Assembly (NCBI GenBank): GCA_019044685.2 | Contig: JAGTXX020000014.1 | Location: forward strand, 186,001 to 250,000 | Length of the DNA stretch: 64,000 nucleotides | Source: Nannochloris sp. 'desiccata' | Lineage: Eukaryota > Chlorophyta > Trebouxiophyceae > Chlorellales > Chlorellaceae | Direction: 5' to 3' | Part shown: positions 1-10,281 of the stretch, one piece after another | Position numbering within the stretch: the stretch's first letter is position 1 | How the letters are laid out: every line of letters begins with the position of its first letter | The notes under the pieces: generated by a model | Databases searched by the model: none | Told to the model about the DNA's origin: nothing | What the model saw: only the letters and a program-made list of their open reading frames with translations | Made by a program: the position numbers and the translations under genes

Positions 1-549
1 CCTTCATCAAAGAAGCAGCAGTGGTCTCAGCGTCAGCTTTGAGAGCCTGCGAAACAGAACATGAAAGCCAGTGTAAGCTGAGCGATTTTAAAGGAATTGA
101 GAAGCATTATAGTATAGGGTGAGCAATTCTCTATTTAAAGTATGTTGGTTGCGACCAGCCGGGAAACCTGCAAAATCTTTTCATCACTTACGCTGTTGGC
201 CCTGACTTCCTTGCCCGTCAACTTAGTCCAACCACCAGGAATGGGAGGGTTCTTAGCAAGTTTGCAGACCTTGTCTTTGGGATTCCTGGCTGCAAGTTGC
301 GGAAGAATATAATAGGTAAGTTGAAGGAACGTGTTAGATGAAGATGAATTTGGAGTCAAAAGTGCGTTGTAATGCAGTAAAAACAGATTCCCATATACAA
401 TAGATTTGTTGACGGGGGTTTCTCCAAGGGGTGGGCTGAAAGCAAGGATAGCGTGTATAGCACGAATAGCAGTTTAATCTCTTACCAAAAGAACCCTGAG
501 ACATGAACAGGACGGCCATAATGGCCAGGAAGATAAGGCTGAATCTCAT
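1..549 (-). CDS. Small secreted Cys-containing protein, paralogue A (partial, 3' end outside window)
   Basis: Partial gene running off the left edge. Exons: 486-549, 192-289 and 1 to about 44. The first exon encodes a signal peptide (MRFSLIFLAIMAVLF, then SQGSFG), and a phase-1 intron (GTAAGA..GCAG) follows it. The second exon encodes a short Lys-rich stretch with one Cys (KDKVCKLAKNPP). The third starts ALKADAETTAASLMK. Exon lengths of 64 and 98 nt are identical to the first two exons of the next gene (1109-1864), so the two are paralogues. A Met three codons upstream is also in frame, but the signal peptide fits better from MRF. Probably extracellular or cell-wall. I recognise no named family, and the function is unknown. 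Confidence 0.65.
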
Positions 550-1108
550 GACTAGCAATAAGTTAAATTACAAATATAATTATTATGGCTGTTGAAGAGG
601 CTGGATGCGAGATTTTGTTTGGTGGGCAAAGCGGGGCAGGGGACGCGTCTGCCTCCGAAACAGAACACACAGTGGAACACAAGTGGGGGTCCAGCTTGGA
701 CTAGTCTTGGGCAGGCCAAAGTGCTGCAACTTGTGGATAACACCAACCTCAGGTGCTTTGATTTTACTGAAAAAATTCAAAGAAAAAGTCCGATCGAAGG
801 CGACTGGATTCGGTTGTAACTCTTTAAATAAGCAAGGGCGGCGGTACGGCCAGCGGTCACATGGAACTCTTTTCATTCACTTTTCCACGAATTAATTAGG
901 AAGACGCATTAATTTATTTACACAATTAGTTGACATAAATAGACAAAAAATAGACAAAAGACATTGGATAATTTTAACTCATTCCGCTTTATTTATTTTA
1001 TTGTATCGATCAGAAGAAAAGTGAGAAAAAAAAGTCAAGGCCTGTTTGGGGGGTGGCGAAGACTTGAAGTTGACCATCATCTCTACAGAGAAAGGAAAAT
1101 AGCTGCAT
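550..1108. other. Intergenic, no gene seen
   Basis: AT-rich spacer between two tandem secreted-protein genes. It should hold the promoter of the left gene and the 3' end of the right one. I see no convincing ORF or RNA gene. Confidence 0.5.
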
Positions 1109-1864
1109 TTAAATAGGTTGAGGAAGAGTGGTGGGAGTATCGGGACGAGGATAGTTCCTAGTGAACTTAACATTTTCCACATTAGTCTTGCCAGGTTTCT
1201 TGCCGGGGCACCTCATCTTGGAGATAGCTTGGTACTGATATACAGGAGAAGTTCCTCCAGGAAGAATCTGCTCACAGGCTCTCTGAAGCTTGGTCCTTTC
1301 AATAGCGCATCCCTTTTTGATGGCAATCTTGACTCCTTCATTGGAAGCGTCGTTGCTGAGGACCTATAGGAGGGAAAAGAACGAGACAGAGGCCGGTTAG
1401 TAAAATAGAAGGAAAGTGGTGGGCTTGAAGGAGGTAGGACGAAGTAAAATACAAGATAATTTACAGAGTTACGTCTGCTACTTGGCAACACACTCAGGCC
1501 GGCACGTCGGCAGCCATCATCAATAACTTACAGCGACGGTTTGGGGATCGACATTGTCGTTCTGCTTTTCGATCATGATCCAGCCTTGATCACGCTCGCA
1601 GATCTTGGGGGCCTTGGGGCCTGAGGGGCCTGAAAGGGGAAAAAGCCGACAAAATTAGAAGTTTAATTGGGGCCAGAGGGGGGAAATGCGCTGCGAGACC
1701 GAAAAGGCCCGCGATTCGCGACAATTGTAATTCATTCAACTCTATATGGGTTGAATATGCCGGCAGAAAACACGCAATGTGTATTGCCGAGAGAACTCAC
1801 GTTGAGCATTGGTCACGACCACAAAGCAGAGTGCCACGCACAAAAGGATTGCAGAGCGGTTCAT
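1109..1864 (-). CDS. Small secreted Cys-containing protein, paralogue B
   Basis: Three exons (1801-1864, 1532-1629, 1109-1363) give a 138-residue protein. Residues 1-20 are a clear signal peptide (MNRSAILLCVALCFVVVTNA). The mature part has three or more Cys, including ICERDQGW, KKGCAIE, QRACEQILP and MRCPGKK. All introns are GT-AG; the first is phase 1, directly after the signal peptide, and the second is phase 0. The segment AVLSNDASNEG...CAIERTKLQRACEQILP aligns by eye with LLNDANENGG...CTKAVVVQKACSLVIP in the neighbour at 2664-3265, so this is a tandem family. Exported protein of unknown function; a wall or adhesion role is only a guess. Confidence 0.75.
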
Positions 1865-2663
1865 GTTGGCAATATATGTATTCTTCAAGAAATTTGATGG
1901 TTAAATTATGTCCGCTGAATCTGGTAGAGGAAGCCTTGTAGTGGCAACAACACCGGCACAGCAGGCTGATGTGGCCGGGCCTAGCAGGAGTTGAGCTGGC
2001 ACAGACCAAAAACTAATTGGCCAGCATACTACCAGATGGCACATCATTTGATTTCAATGAAGAAATGCAGAGAACAAAGTATTTGAAGAGAACCGAAGGG
2101 GGACCTCCGCTTAACGTAAGATAATGGCAATGGCGGCGGCAACGGCGGCAGCGGCACAGCAACCACCTTCACAAGCTTGCGGCTTCAAAAAATGCGGAAG
2201 GAGTTGGCAACGGGACAGCGCAACTCATGATGAAGAAAGCTTACATGAATATCGCTTACTTGCGGCCTGTACCTTTACTTACATAATTCGTATTTTTTTT
2301 ATATATTTTTGGCAATAATGTCCTCAGCGGAAACCTCAGCCCAGATAGCAGCAGCACTCTTTCAAGTCAAAGAAAAGAAGATCCACCTCAGTCTATTTAC
2401 ATTACGGAAAATATGATTTATTCGGTTGTTCTTAAATTATTAGGAAGAAAAAAAAGAATGGCTTTGTGTTGAGTTTGTGGGGTTTTTTAGGGGTTGGGCC
2501 AATAAATTAAATCATCTCTGTAGCAGTGGTCGAGGCAAAATCAGTTGACAAAAGAGGATTTATAAACCTATCCATGCATACAAAGGCATATAAGGAGGCA
2601 GGATACTAGAATAACAAGCTGAAGATCGTAAGGCAAGAAGGTACACCTAGAACCTATTTTTTC
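1865..2663. other. Intergenic, no gene seen
   Basis: 800-bp spacer between paralogues B and C. The short Ala-rich ORF around 2124 has no start context or domain and looks like chance. Nothing else can be supported. Confidence 0.5.
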
Positions 2664-3265
2664 TTAGACGGTGACAGGGTCGGGCTCAGCAATGGTGAAA
2701 TCAGAGGAGAAGAAAGTATTCGTCGTCTTTCCACCCTTACCAATGCATTTGATCTGAGACTTGGCAGCATAGTTGAAGTAAGTCTCAGAACCAGTAACAT
2801 TGCCGTCGTCGTCAACGATAGGGATCACAAGAGAGCAGGCTTTCTGAACAACGACAGCCTTGGTGCAGGGTGCGACTGGGGTACCACCGTTTTCATTAGC
2901 GTCGTTCAACAAGACTTCGGTGGCAGCAATCTCGGCATCTGTCAATAATCTCAAAGATCCTTCCGGAGCGTCGAGGACAGCGCCTGCACACACGTAGCGA
3001 GCCTGGCTGGTAGAGCCTGGTTCTGCAAGAAATAAATTAAGAGAAAGCGGGATGAGAGATGGGAATGAGGTGGACGTTTTCGGCAAAAATCATATATTAC
3101 GAGGTAAAGCTGGGTGCATCCCTTTATGAGATCACTTTTACCATGTTAAATACAAATTTGCTTAGAAAACACGTATTATAGCAGTGCAATGAACTTACTA
3201 CCATGAGCATGAGTGATGATCGACAGACCAGCGAGGAGAAGGGTCAAAGCGATGCAAGACTTCAT
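2664..3265 (-). CDS. Small secreted Cys-containing protein, paralogue C
   Basis: Two exons (3199-3265 and 2664-3022) give 141 residues. Exon 1 is the signal peptide (MKSCIALTLLLAGLSIITHA). A phase-1 intron (GTAAGT..GCAG) sits right after it, as in paralogues A and B. The mature protein is about 120 residues with four Cys (YVCAGAV, APCTKAV, QKACSLVIP, IKCIGKG) and one potential N-glycosylation site in NVTGSE. The ACSLVIP/ACEQILP and LLNDA/VLSNDA correspondences tie it to paralogue B. The central second intron of A and B is absent here. A TATA-like box lies 73 nt upstream of the start. Function unknown. Confidence 0.75.
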
Positions 3266-3337
3266 TTTGGAGGCAATGGGTTGATATTTGAGTGAATAGT
3301 AAAGTTAATAATGCCAGTGAGTGCTGTAGTGCTTGAT

Positions 3338-3343
3338 TTTATA
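3338..3343 (-). promoter_or_regulatory. TATA-like box of secreted paralogue C
   Basis: The minus strand reads TATAAA here, inside GAATATAAAATC, about 73 nt upstream of the ATG at 3265. Position and sequence fit a core promoter TATA box; this is a sequence match only. Confidence 0.45.
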
Positions 3344-4027
3344 TTCTCGTGACTTCTTGTGTTCGCTCTCGTTATTAACGTTATGGGTTCAAAGGGTCAC
3401 CTTCCTAATTTTGGACGGCGGAAAATCAAATTAAATTTAACAGGAATCTAATGCAAAGCCTCTACTTCAGCTGCCAATAGAGTTCATATTAGAGATTTGG
3501 CATTGAAGAGCCTGCTGGGACGCTGTGCAACGAAACGTTGGGTCTATTCAAAGTTGGAGCTGCCGGGACGCTTCCTGCTATAAAGGTGGTAAGTGCATTT
3601 TATACAGAGAGGGAATGAGAGAACAAATAATCAAGCAGCTTTAAAATGCATTGAATACAGTAGCTGCTATCCACATGTAGCAGGATTACATCAATTCCTA
3701 AATTCCTAATTGTTTATAGAGCAGAACAGCAGACGGCGTCTTTTAGGGTTGGTCCTAGTTAGGCACGACAACCCAATAACCTACGCAGCCCATTCTACAG
3801 CGATCATGATTAACTAATTTGTAAGGCATTGAGTATTTAAGCAGATCTAGAGGAACAGGGCCTCACCACACCAGGAAAGAAAAACAGAGCAAACCCTGCC
3901 TGCTGTGCTGTGCTGCTGTTGCCAACCAACACACCAGCCCTTCAACAACTTCAAGAAGGGGTGCACACCTAATTCCAAAATCAAATATATTAATCAGTGG
4001 CAAATAGATAACGCCACGCTATTTAAG
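3344..4027. other. Divergent intergenic region
   Basis: Spacer between secreted paralogue C (minus) and the Nse1-like gene (plus). It must contain both promoters. No ORF with domain support was found. Confidence 0.4.
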
Positions 4028-5080
4028 ATGGCTAGAAACCGAGGTGGAAATTCTGGTGCTGGAGGTATTTCTGAACAAAACTTGCGGATCTTTGGCCATG
4101 CTTTTTTACAAAGTTTAATGGAAAAGGGCTACATGCTAGAGTCGGATGCCAAACAACTCTATAAACGCATATGTGCGCTGGACACAGGTAATTAATCTTC
4201 CCTCTATAAAATACTTTAAAATCATGTTTGAATTTTGAAATTTGGTCACGTCTGATCTTTTTTGCTCTTCTTTGCAGATGCTGGATATTTAGCCTTCATT
4301 TCAGATATTGGAGCCAATATCTCATTCTCCGGATTTGAATTACGTCGCGCAAAGTGGCCAGTAAGTTTCCTCGTTTTTCAATTCATTCCCCATCTCGCTA
4401 TCGCTGATTAACTACAAGTTAACAATAACCACCACGAAACTCTCTCGCTTCTTTATTCCAGGGCGATGATCAAATATACCTGGGCTTTGTGAATGTCGTA
4501 TCAGATGAGTCTAGTAAACGCGCTACCCCCTTTAAAAGCAAAGATAATAGACCTGACGTCAGATACACCGCCTACTTCCGAGCACTGGTGCGCCCTTAAT
4601 TTTCGTATTAATTCTCTACTTTTGAGCCATATTTTCTATTTTATTTCCGTTAATTATTGATCTGATAATCGATTTCACCTTTAACCCCTACAGCTAGAGA
4701 AGATTGCAGGTCACCCAGGCCAATTAGACGGCCCTCTTTCCTCCAACGGCCTCGGCTTCATCTCCACAAAAGACGCACTCAATCTCAATTTCACCCTCGC
4801 TGCTGCCCCAGAACCGGATGCAAACGACGGAGAAGCAGGTCCTTCTACACAGAGGCAACAACAAGTGTTGGCTGGGGCAGCTGCACAGCCATTTAGACCT
4901 AGTGACAAGGATAGAGCACTGAAATATTTTGTAGAGCAAGGGTGGTTGGCAAAGACGCCAAATCAAGAAACCTGTTATAGCCTAGGTCCAAGATCGTTTT
5001 TAGAGTTGGGGACAATGTTGGCAGAGATGGATTTAGAACCTGGACCTAAAGCTGCATTAGAAGCAGCAATTGGAGTTTGA
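4028..5080 (+). CDS. Nse1-like SMC5-SMC6 complex subunit without RING
   Basis: Four exons (4028-4187, 4278-4360, 4462-4587, 4694-5080), 251 residues. Nse1 is the winged-helix partner of the MAGE subunit Nse3 in the SMC5/6 DNA-repair complex and normally ends in a RING. Here the N-terminal part (FLQSLMEKGYMLESDAKQLY), the middle (FSGFELRRAKW) and the typical second winged-helix segment (RALKYFVEQGWL, then CYSLGPRSFLELG) are all present. The chain ends about 25 residues after LEL, exactly where the RING should begin. Only about 200 bp separate the stop from the next gene, so no room is left for a RING exon. The start is chosen at MARNRGG; an upstream in-frame Met gives an unlikely Cys-rich leader. 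Nuclear. Confidence 0.7.
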
Positions 5081-5277
5081 GACAATCTTAGAAAATCTAA
5101 ATAACACAGCAATTTCTTAGAGTAGAGGGGCAGTGGTGAGATATCTTTATTATTTTAATTTCATTCTATGCAACTTTTTTCTTTCTATGTAAGGCATATA
5201 TAATGGTTAAAGGTACACACCATAACGTAATGCAGCTGCTCGTCACACATTCACTAAACAGTCTAATTGTATTTCTC

Positions 5278-7814
5278 TTAAAGCTGTTTTGTCCAATCAA
5301 ACTCGTCGAACTGACTCCTGAACTCTGCCGCCCACTGCACTTGCAAGTTTTCACTTTCTTTCTTAGCTCGTCTATGCATGTCCTCTTCAGGCAATCTAAG
5401 CAATCCAATCATCACGCTACGCCCAAAATCACGGGCAAACTCTGTAGGGTTGTCTATGACGTGAACAAACCCGGACCCGAGGCCAAACTCTACATGAAAA
5501 TAAGGAAAGTTTGGAGGGATGGCTCCACGGAGGCCTTTTTGGGAAGTGTCAATCATTCGTTTTGCAGCGTGTTGAGCCCATTCTGAGGTGACATCGTCTA
5601 CTGCTTTACGAAAATACATGGGCGCTTTAGAGAAAACGTCTTGCGGGACAGGGATACAGTCAACAACAGCATGCGCACGAGCATCTTGCCCACCCGTACT
5701 GCCTCCTCCTCCAACACCGAGGGCGGTCTCAATAAAAATAACATCCATCCCTTGCGCAGTAAACATTTGAAGTAAACATTTTTTGAAATTGCGAATTTCC
5801 GTCCAAGTAGATTCATCTGTACTACGTGTCGAGGCTACATGCTCTGCTGGTACGATTTGACAATGCCCCGGAACGAGTCGCCCTCGAGATGGTAACGCAA
5901 GGTAAGCCACAGTTCCAATAGCCAGGGTAAGATGTTTCTGCCTTAATTTTGAAGTAAAGCACAGTGTACATCTATCTAAAGCAGATTGGAATTTCGTATA
6001 TTCACGAATTTGGCGTTGTTTTTCTTTTTTGGCTACTTCTTCAGTCACGCTGCCCCGTCGTCGAGCGTCTTTTGAGGCCTTGTGTCGTCCATCTGCGAGA
6101 TCGAGTCCTGCATCCCAATCGTACTCTGCGTCAGCGTCTAGGTCCTTTGTTTTGAAATTAGAGGTTTTTGCGATATTTCGTGCCATTGTCGCATCGATGT
6201 CTTCAGTACTACCGTATTTCGTACGTTTTACTAAAGTGTCTAGATCGATGGTATCGTCATCTGCAAAGTACCGTTTGCGTTGACCATCTTGGTCGTACCT
6301 TTCTACTCTTTTAATGGGACGGATAGATGCATCAGCGCCGGCGGCTGTGCTGGCGGATTCGCGGCCAAAAGCGCCAGGAGCAGCACGACCGGATGCATCA
6401 ATCAACGGCAAAATAATAGCTTCTTCCCGTTTTTTCTGTTTTTCATTATCTTCCCCATGTCGTGCTGTAGAAGAAGTGGCGGGGTTGCCAGAAAGGCGAG
6501 CACGAAGCATTGCAGCAGCAGATAAATTGTTGCTTCTACTAGTAGGGAGATATGGGCGGCCAATAGCCACGGCATCTTCTTCTTCTTCTTTGCTGCGAGA
6601 ATAAGCCCCGCGCTGCGCCTCTCGTTCTTCTCTTTGCTCCTCCTGCTCCCCAATTACAGGTCTTGCTCTTTCTTTCTCTTGTTTTCTCTCTCCATCCCCT
6701 GTGATCTGCTCTAGGTCGATCCATCATTCCTAAATGCATTCAACTCTGGAGCAGCTGCCCTTAGTACAGCTTCCACAGTATCCTCGTCATTCTTCTTCTT
6801 ACTCTTATTATTTACCGCTGTCATCGGCCACGTCCTCCTTTGTTCCTTGTGCTCCTGTGTCCTCTCTCCTTCTCTTTGTCGCTCATCAGGCCCACCACCT
6901 CGAGCCGCCTGAATCTCTCTTCCGCTTTCACCTTCAGACCTATAGGACTGCTCTCTTCTATCTTCTCTTGTTTTGTATTTAGTAGTATTTATCTCACTAG
7001 ATCGTTCTTTGTCTCCTCTTTCGCGCCGCCATGACATTTTTTCTAAATTCTGTTCGCTAGGCCGTCTCATTTGACTTTTCGCTGACCTCACATCAGACAT
7101 ATGTCTGCTATTACGACCATCACCACGATCTTTACTACCGTCACCGCCTTCTCTACGGCGTTCTCGTGCAGCTTGTGCGTGTGCCATGCCATGAGCTGCA
7201 GTACCTTGAGCGAGCTCAGCAGTGAGATTGCCGAGAGAGCCCCACCGTTCAGCTACGACATCAGATAGACCTTTGCCCCCTTCTCCAGCTTGCGATTGAG
7301 CACGGCGGAGAGCTTTCATACGCCAGCTAGCGCCTCCATCACCTATTCCAGGTTGTGGTGCTAATCCACTAGCAGTGTAAGCACCAGCAGGGGCAGTACT
7401 GTCCCCGTCGACATTTTTTCTTAGATCAGGATTGAGTTCTCTTGCCGACACTTTAGGCTCATCTGGGTCTTCTACAGGTTCTTTCCCTTGTCCTATTGGG
7501 GGAGCATCTATAGCTCGAGCCATAGGAACAGTCATCCAATCCTCACGCTGTAAAGAAGAAGGAGGTGGTCGCTGCTGGTCGCCATTGCCGCCTGCATCTT
7601 CTAATTGATCAGGAGCTGTACCTCTTTCTGGGAGGTCGTCTTCTCTGCCTGATGAAAGAGAAACATCGCTATTTTTATCGTGTGTTCGGTCCTTCTTCTC
7701 CTTCTTGTGTTTTTTCTTATGCTTGTGTTTATGTTCTTTTCTTTGGTTCTTTCGATCCTCTGCTTCTAGACGCTCAGCCTCTTCTTTGGAGACGAGCTTG
7801 ATGCCTGACAGCAT
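5278..7814 (-). CDS. CWF19-like spliceosome-associated protein (CwfJ family)
   Basis: Two exons, 6816-7814 and 5278-6705, joined by a proposed 110-nt intron (GTAAATA..GAGCAG) that restores the frame, giving 808 residues. CWF19L/CwfJ proteins act at the spliceosome in intron-lariat turnover. The N-terminus (MLSGIKLVSKEEAERLE) runs into a long Lys/His-rich stretch and an Arg/Glu/Ser-rich disordered half. The second exon carries both conserved CwfJ regions: CTLCFTSKLRQKHLTLAIG with LVPGHCQIVPAEH (CwfJ_C1, HIT-like), and PPNFPYFHVEFGLGSGFVH (CwfJ_C2). It is convergent with the Nse1-like gene. The intron is inferred: without it the two halves are in different frames with a stop between them. Confidence 0.85.
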
Positions 7815-8133
7815 CCCTAAAATTTGTATTGCTGGGACAGAGCAGCGTGAAGATAGAAATTCGCACTCAAGCGGAGCCTAAAATCTAATTGTGATGAAAA
7901 ATCTGCTGCAAAAGTATTCGCTCTTACTTAAGTATTCACAAAAACGGCCGCATCGTTTGCATTTGATAATATTTAATAGATTTTACGAAACTATTTACAG
8001 CATGATCAGTACTAAAGTAAGTCAAGAAAGACAAAAGTTCTTTCAGAGCTGGCGATGCTCAGCATCATGCTACTGCTTTTCTTGAAAAAGGAACCCCCAA
8101 ACCATGCTTGCATTCCCAGTGCTACTTTGCCAA
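7815..8133. other. Short intergenic spacer
   Basis: About 320 bp between two tandem minus-strand genes. It holds the 3' end of CSN1 and the promoter of the CWF19-like gene. No other feature seen. Confidence 0.4.
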
Positions 8134-9827
8134 TTACTCCGCAAGCATAGACACACTGGTATTAGGCTTCGCAGCATCATTATCATGGCGACTTCTACTA
8201 CCGCTACCAGCACCGCCTCTGTCTTTCTGACTCTTCCCTTCGCCACCGCCGCCACCACCACCACCTCCTCTATGATGCCTTCTGCCACTGCCTTCTCCAC
8301 GTTCTCCCCTTGGTAACGCTCCAGATCTAGGACCTTCCCCACGCTCAGGTCTTTCAGGTCTATCAGGCCGTTCCCCAGCAGCAGGACGACGAATTAAATC
8401 AAACCGCATCATCCCCGCCCTTAACAACATTGTTTTAGTACTCCTCAAATAGTGCTCTGCTGCAGTAATCGCAGCACGGTATGTCGCACTACGTGCATCT
8501 TCTTTATGGGATAACAATGCTTTAGAATGTGTGTCAATTCGACCAGAAATTTGCTTTGAAGCGATTAAAGTGACTAATTCTTGCTCCAAACTGGCTTCGT
8601 CTGTGTGAAACGCAGATGCCATTGCCACTAGATCTAAGGTAGTAAAAGGACGGGTATACTGAGTGACTGCCTGTGCACGTACCGCAGATAATAACGCCTC
8701 GACATGGTCTGCCATGTACGGATCTAGCATCAAAACAGGGCGCAAGCGCTCTAAAGCCATTAAAGCAGTACCGTACCGAGAACCGAAATAATCGTTTGCC
8801 GCATCTCGCACTTCTACTGGAGCCTGATTCAGCAAATCTCGGAAAGTGCCGGAATTGACTACACGCAAGGATACTTCCCTACGATCCATGGTAGCTAACG
8901 CACATAGAGTCCCATAGGTGGCAACATCACCAGCAGAGAGCACATTAGCAAAAGAGCTGCCGAGGTCTGCAGGAAGCGAAGTAAAAGACTTTGCAGCCGG
9001 TTCATATTTGCCCTGAGCTAAATATGCCACCCCTTGCGCAGCACGCAACTTTCCTAAAGCTTCAGGATCGATTGCTCCGGTAGGGAACGCTTCAGCTTTT
9101 TGTACATAGGTATTCACGTGTAAATAATTTTTCATCTCCAAGGCGCATTTAACGACATTAATACACATTTCGACTGTTTGCTGTGGAGTCGTACAATAAT
9201 CTCTCGTACGGAGATATTGCCTGAACGCCTCCACAATCTCTCCACGTGAATAAAGCAAATCTCCAAAGCGGGCATGGCCTTCCCTGATAGATTCTTTAAC
9301 CAGAGTGGAGCGAGCGACGGTAAGTTCAGAATCGAGGGTCTCTTGTTTTTGAATAAAACGGCGATCGATATCGTCTACCCAGGCGCTGTCATAGCTGTAT
9401 TCGGGACCAGAACGGGTAGAGATGCGGTTGATGATGTCTCGATATAAAGCAGTGTTGTTGGTCTACAATGATGAAGAAATAATCGAGGGGTGAGAAGAGG
9501 TGGGGTGAGAGACCGGTTATATATATATATACTCTATTTAAGGACAATAAAAATGCTCTCTTGGTTGATAAGTATGTAGTTCTCACATTTTTCAGTTCAT
9601 CTACAGCTAGCTTGAGGGCCTGTAATTCGAGATCTTGGCCAGTAGGAGCTTTTGAAATAAACAGCAAGCGGTCGATCTTAGCATGTCCAGTATAGTTGTT
9701 GGCATAAGCCTGTAAAAGGGGCACATAGAAAAAGACTTTAGGTACTTGTTTAAAGCGTAATCATAAAGCTGTTTAAACGAGAACTTGCCTCTAAATTAAA
9801 CTGAAGGGGCTGGGCCTCGACTTCCAT
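8134..9827 (-). CDS. CSN1: COP9 signalosome subunit 1
   Basis: Three exons (9789-9827, 9587-9709, 8134-9462), 496 residues, start MEVEAQPLQFNLE. CSN1 (FUS6/COP11/GPS1) is a PCI-domain subunit of the COP9 signalosome, which removes NEDD8 from cullin-RING ligases. Visible landmarks are the N-terminal YANNYTGHAKIDRLLFI, the TPR-like GHARFGDLLYSRGEIVEA and YLRTRDYCTTPQQ, and the PCI region (RPFTTLDLVAMASAF, then KQISGRIDTHSKAL). The C-terminus is an unusual Arg/Gly-rich tail with poly-Gly (about residues 425-496). The first intron begins with GC, not GT (GAG|GCAAGT). The gene is divergent from the RING-BRCT gene, so the two probably share a promoter region. Confidence 0.88.
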
Positions 9828-10281
9828 GATTGCTTCCAGATTATTATCGATCTACCAGATAAAGGCTTTAGGAATATAACATGACAATGTTTAAAATGGT
9901 ATCAGAAATGTAGCGGGTAAATATGCACTCAGACTAAAGCTAGTCAAAAATCTGAGAAGGAGAGTTTCAAGTGATTAGACTATATCAAGCGATCACTGAT
10001 AAAGACCTTAGTAATGTGGTGGCAAATTAGCAGCGCCGCTCTCCTAGAAGAATTGGTAATTTTTAAGATCGAAATTATGCCCCCTTTCTGTGCTTTCAGC
10101 ATCTCTTGGCCACTTGGGTGGCTTTCATAGAGGTGCAGAGCGCCGGAATTTTTAAACTTCAAGCAATATTTTTTTGCACGCATAATGCATATAAGCAGCT
10201 CTTTTCATCATGTATAGATAATACAAGAGTTGGAAAATATTATCAGTGAGCGAAAAGAGTCTCTGCTTTTCACTAGCAACG
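9828..10281. promoter_or_regulatory. Divergent promoter region of CSN1 and RING-BRCT gene
   Basis: 454 bp separate the start codons of two divergent genes, so both promoters must lie here. No specific motif can be named with confidence. Confidence 0.35.

Noticed and set aside
2124..2318. Ala-rich 64-residue ORF
   Set aside because: GC-rich triplet run in an intergenic spacer, with no homology or splice context.
6539..6739. Possible frameshift or pseudogene in the CWF19-like gene
   Set aside because: A 110-nt GTAAATA..CAG intron joins the two halves in frame, so the gene need not be broken.
9510..9540. TATA box in the TA repeat
   Set aside because: The TA run lies inside a CSN1 intron, not upstream of a gene start.
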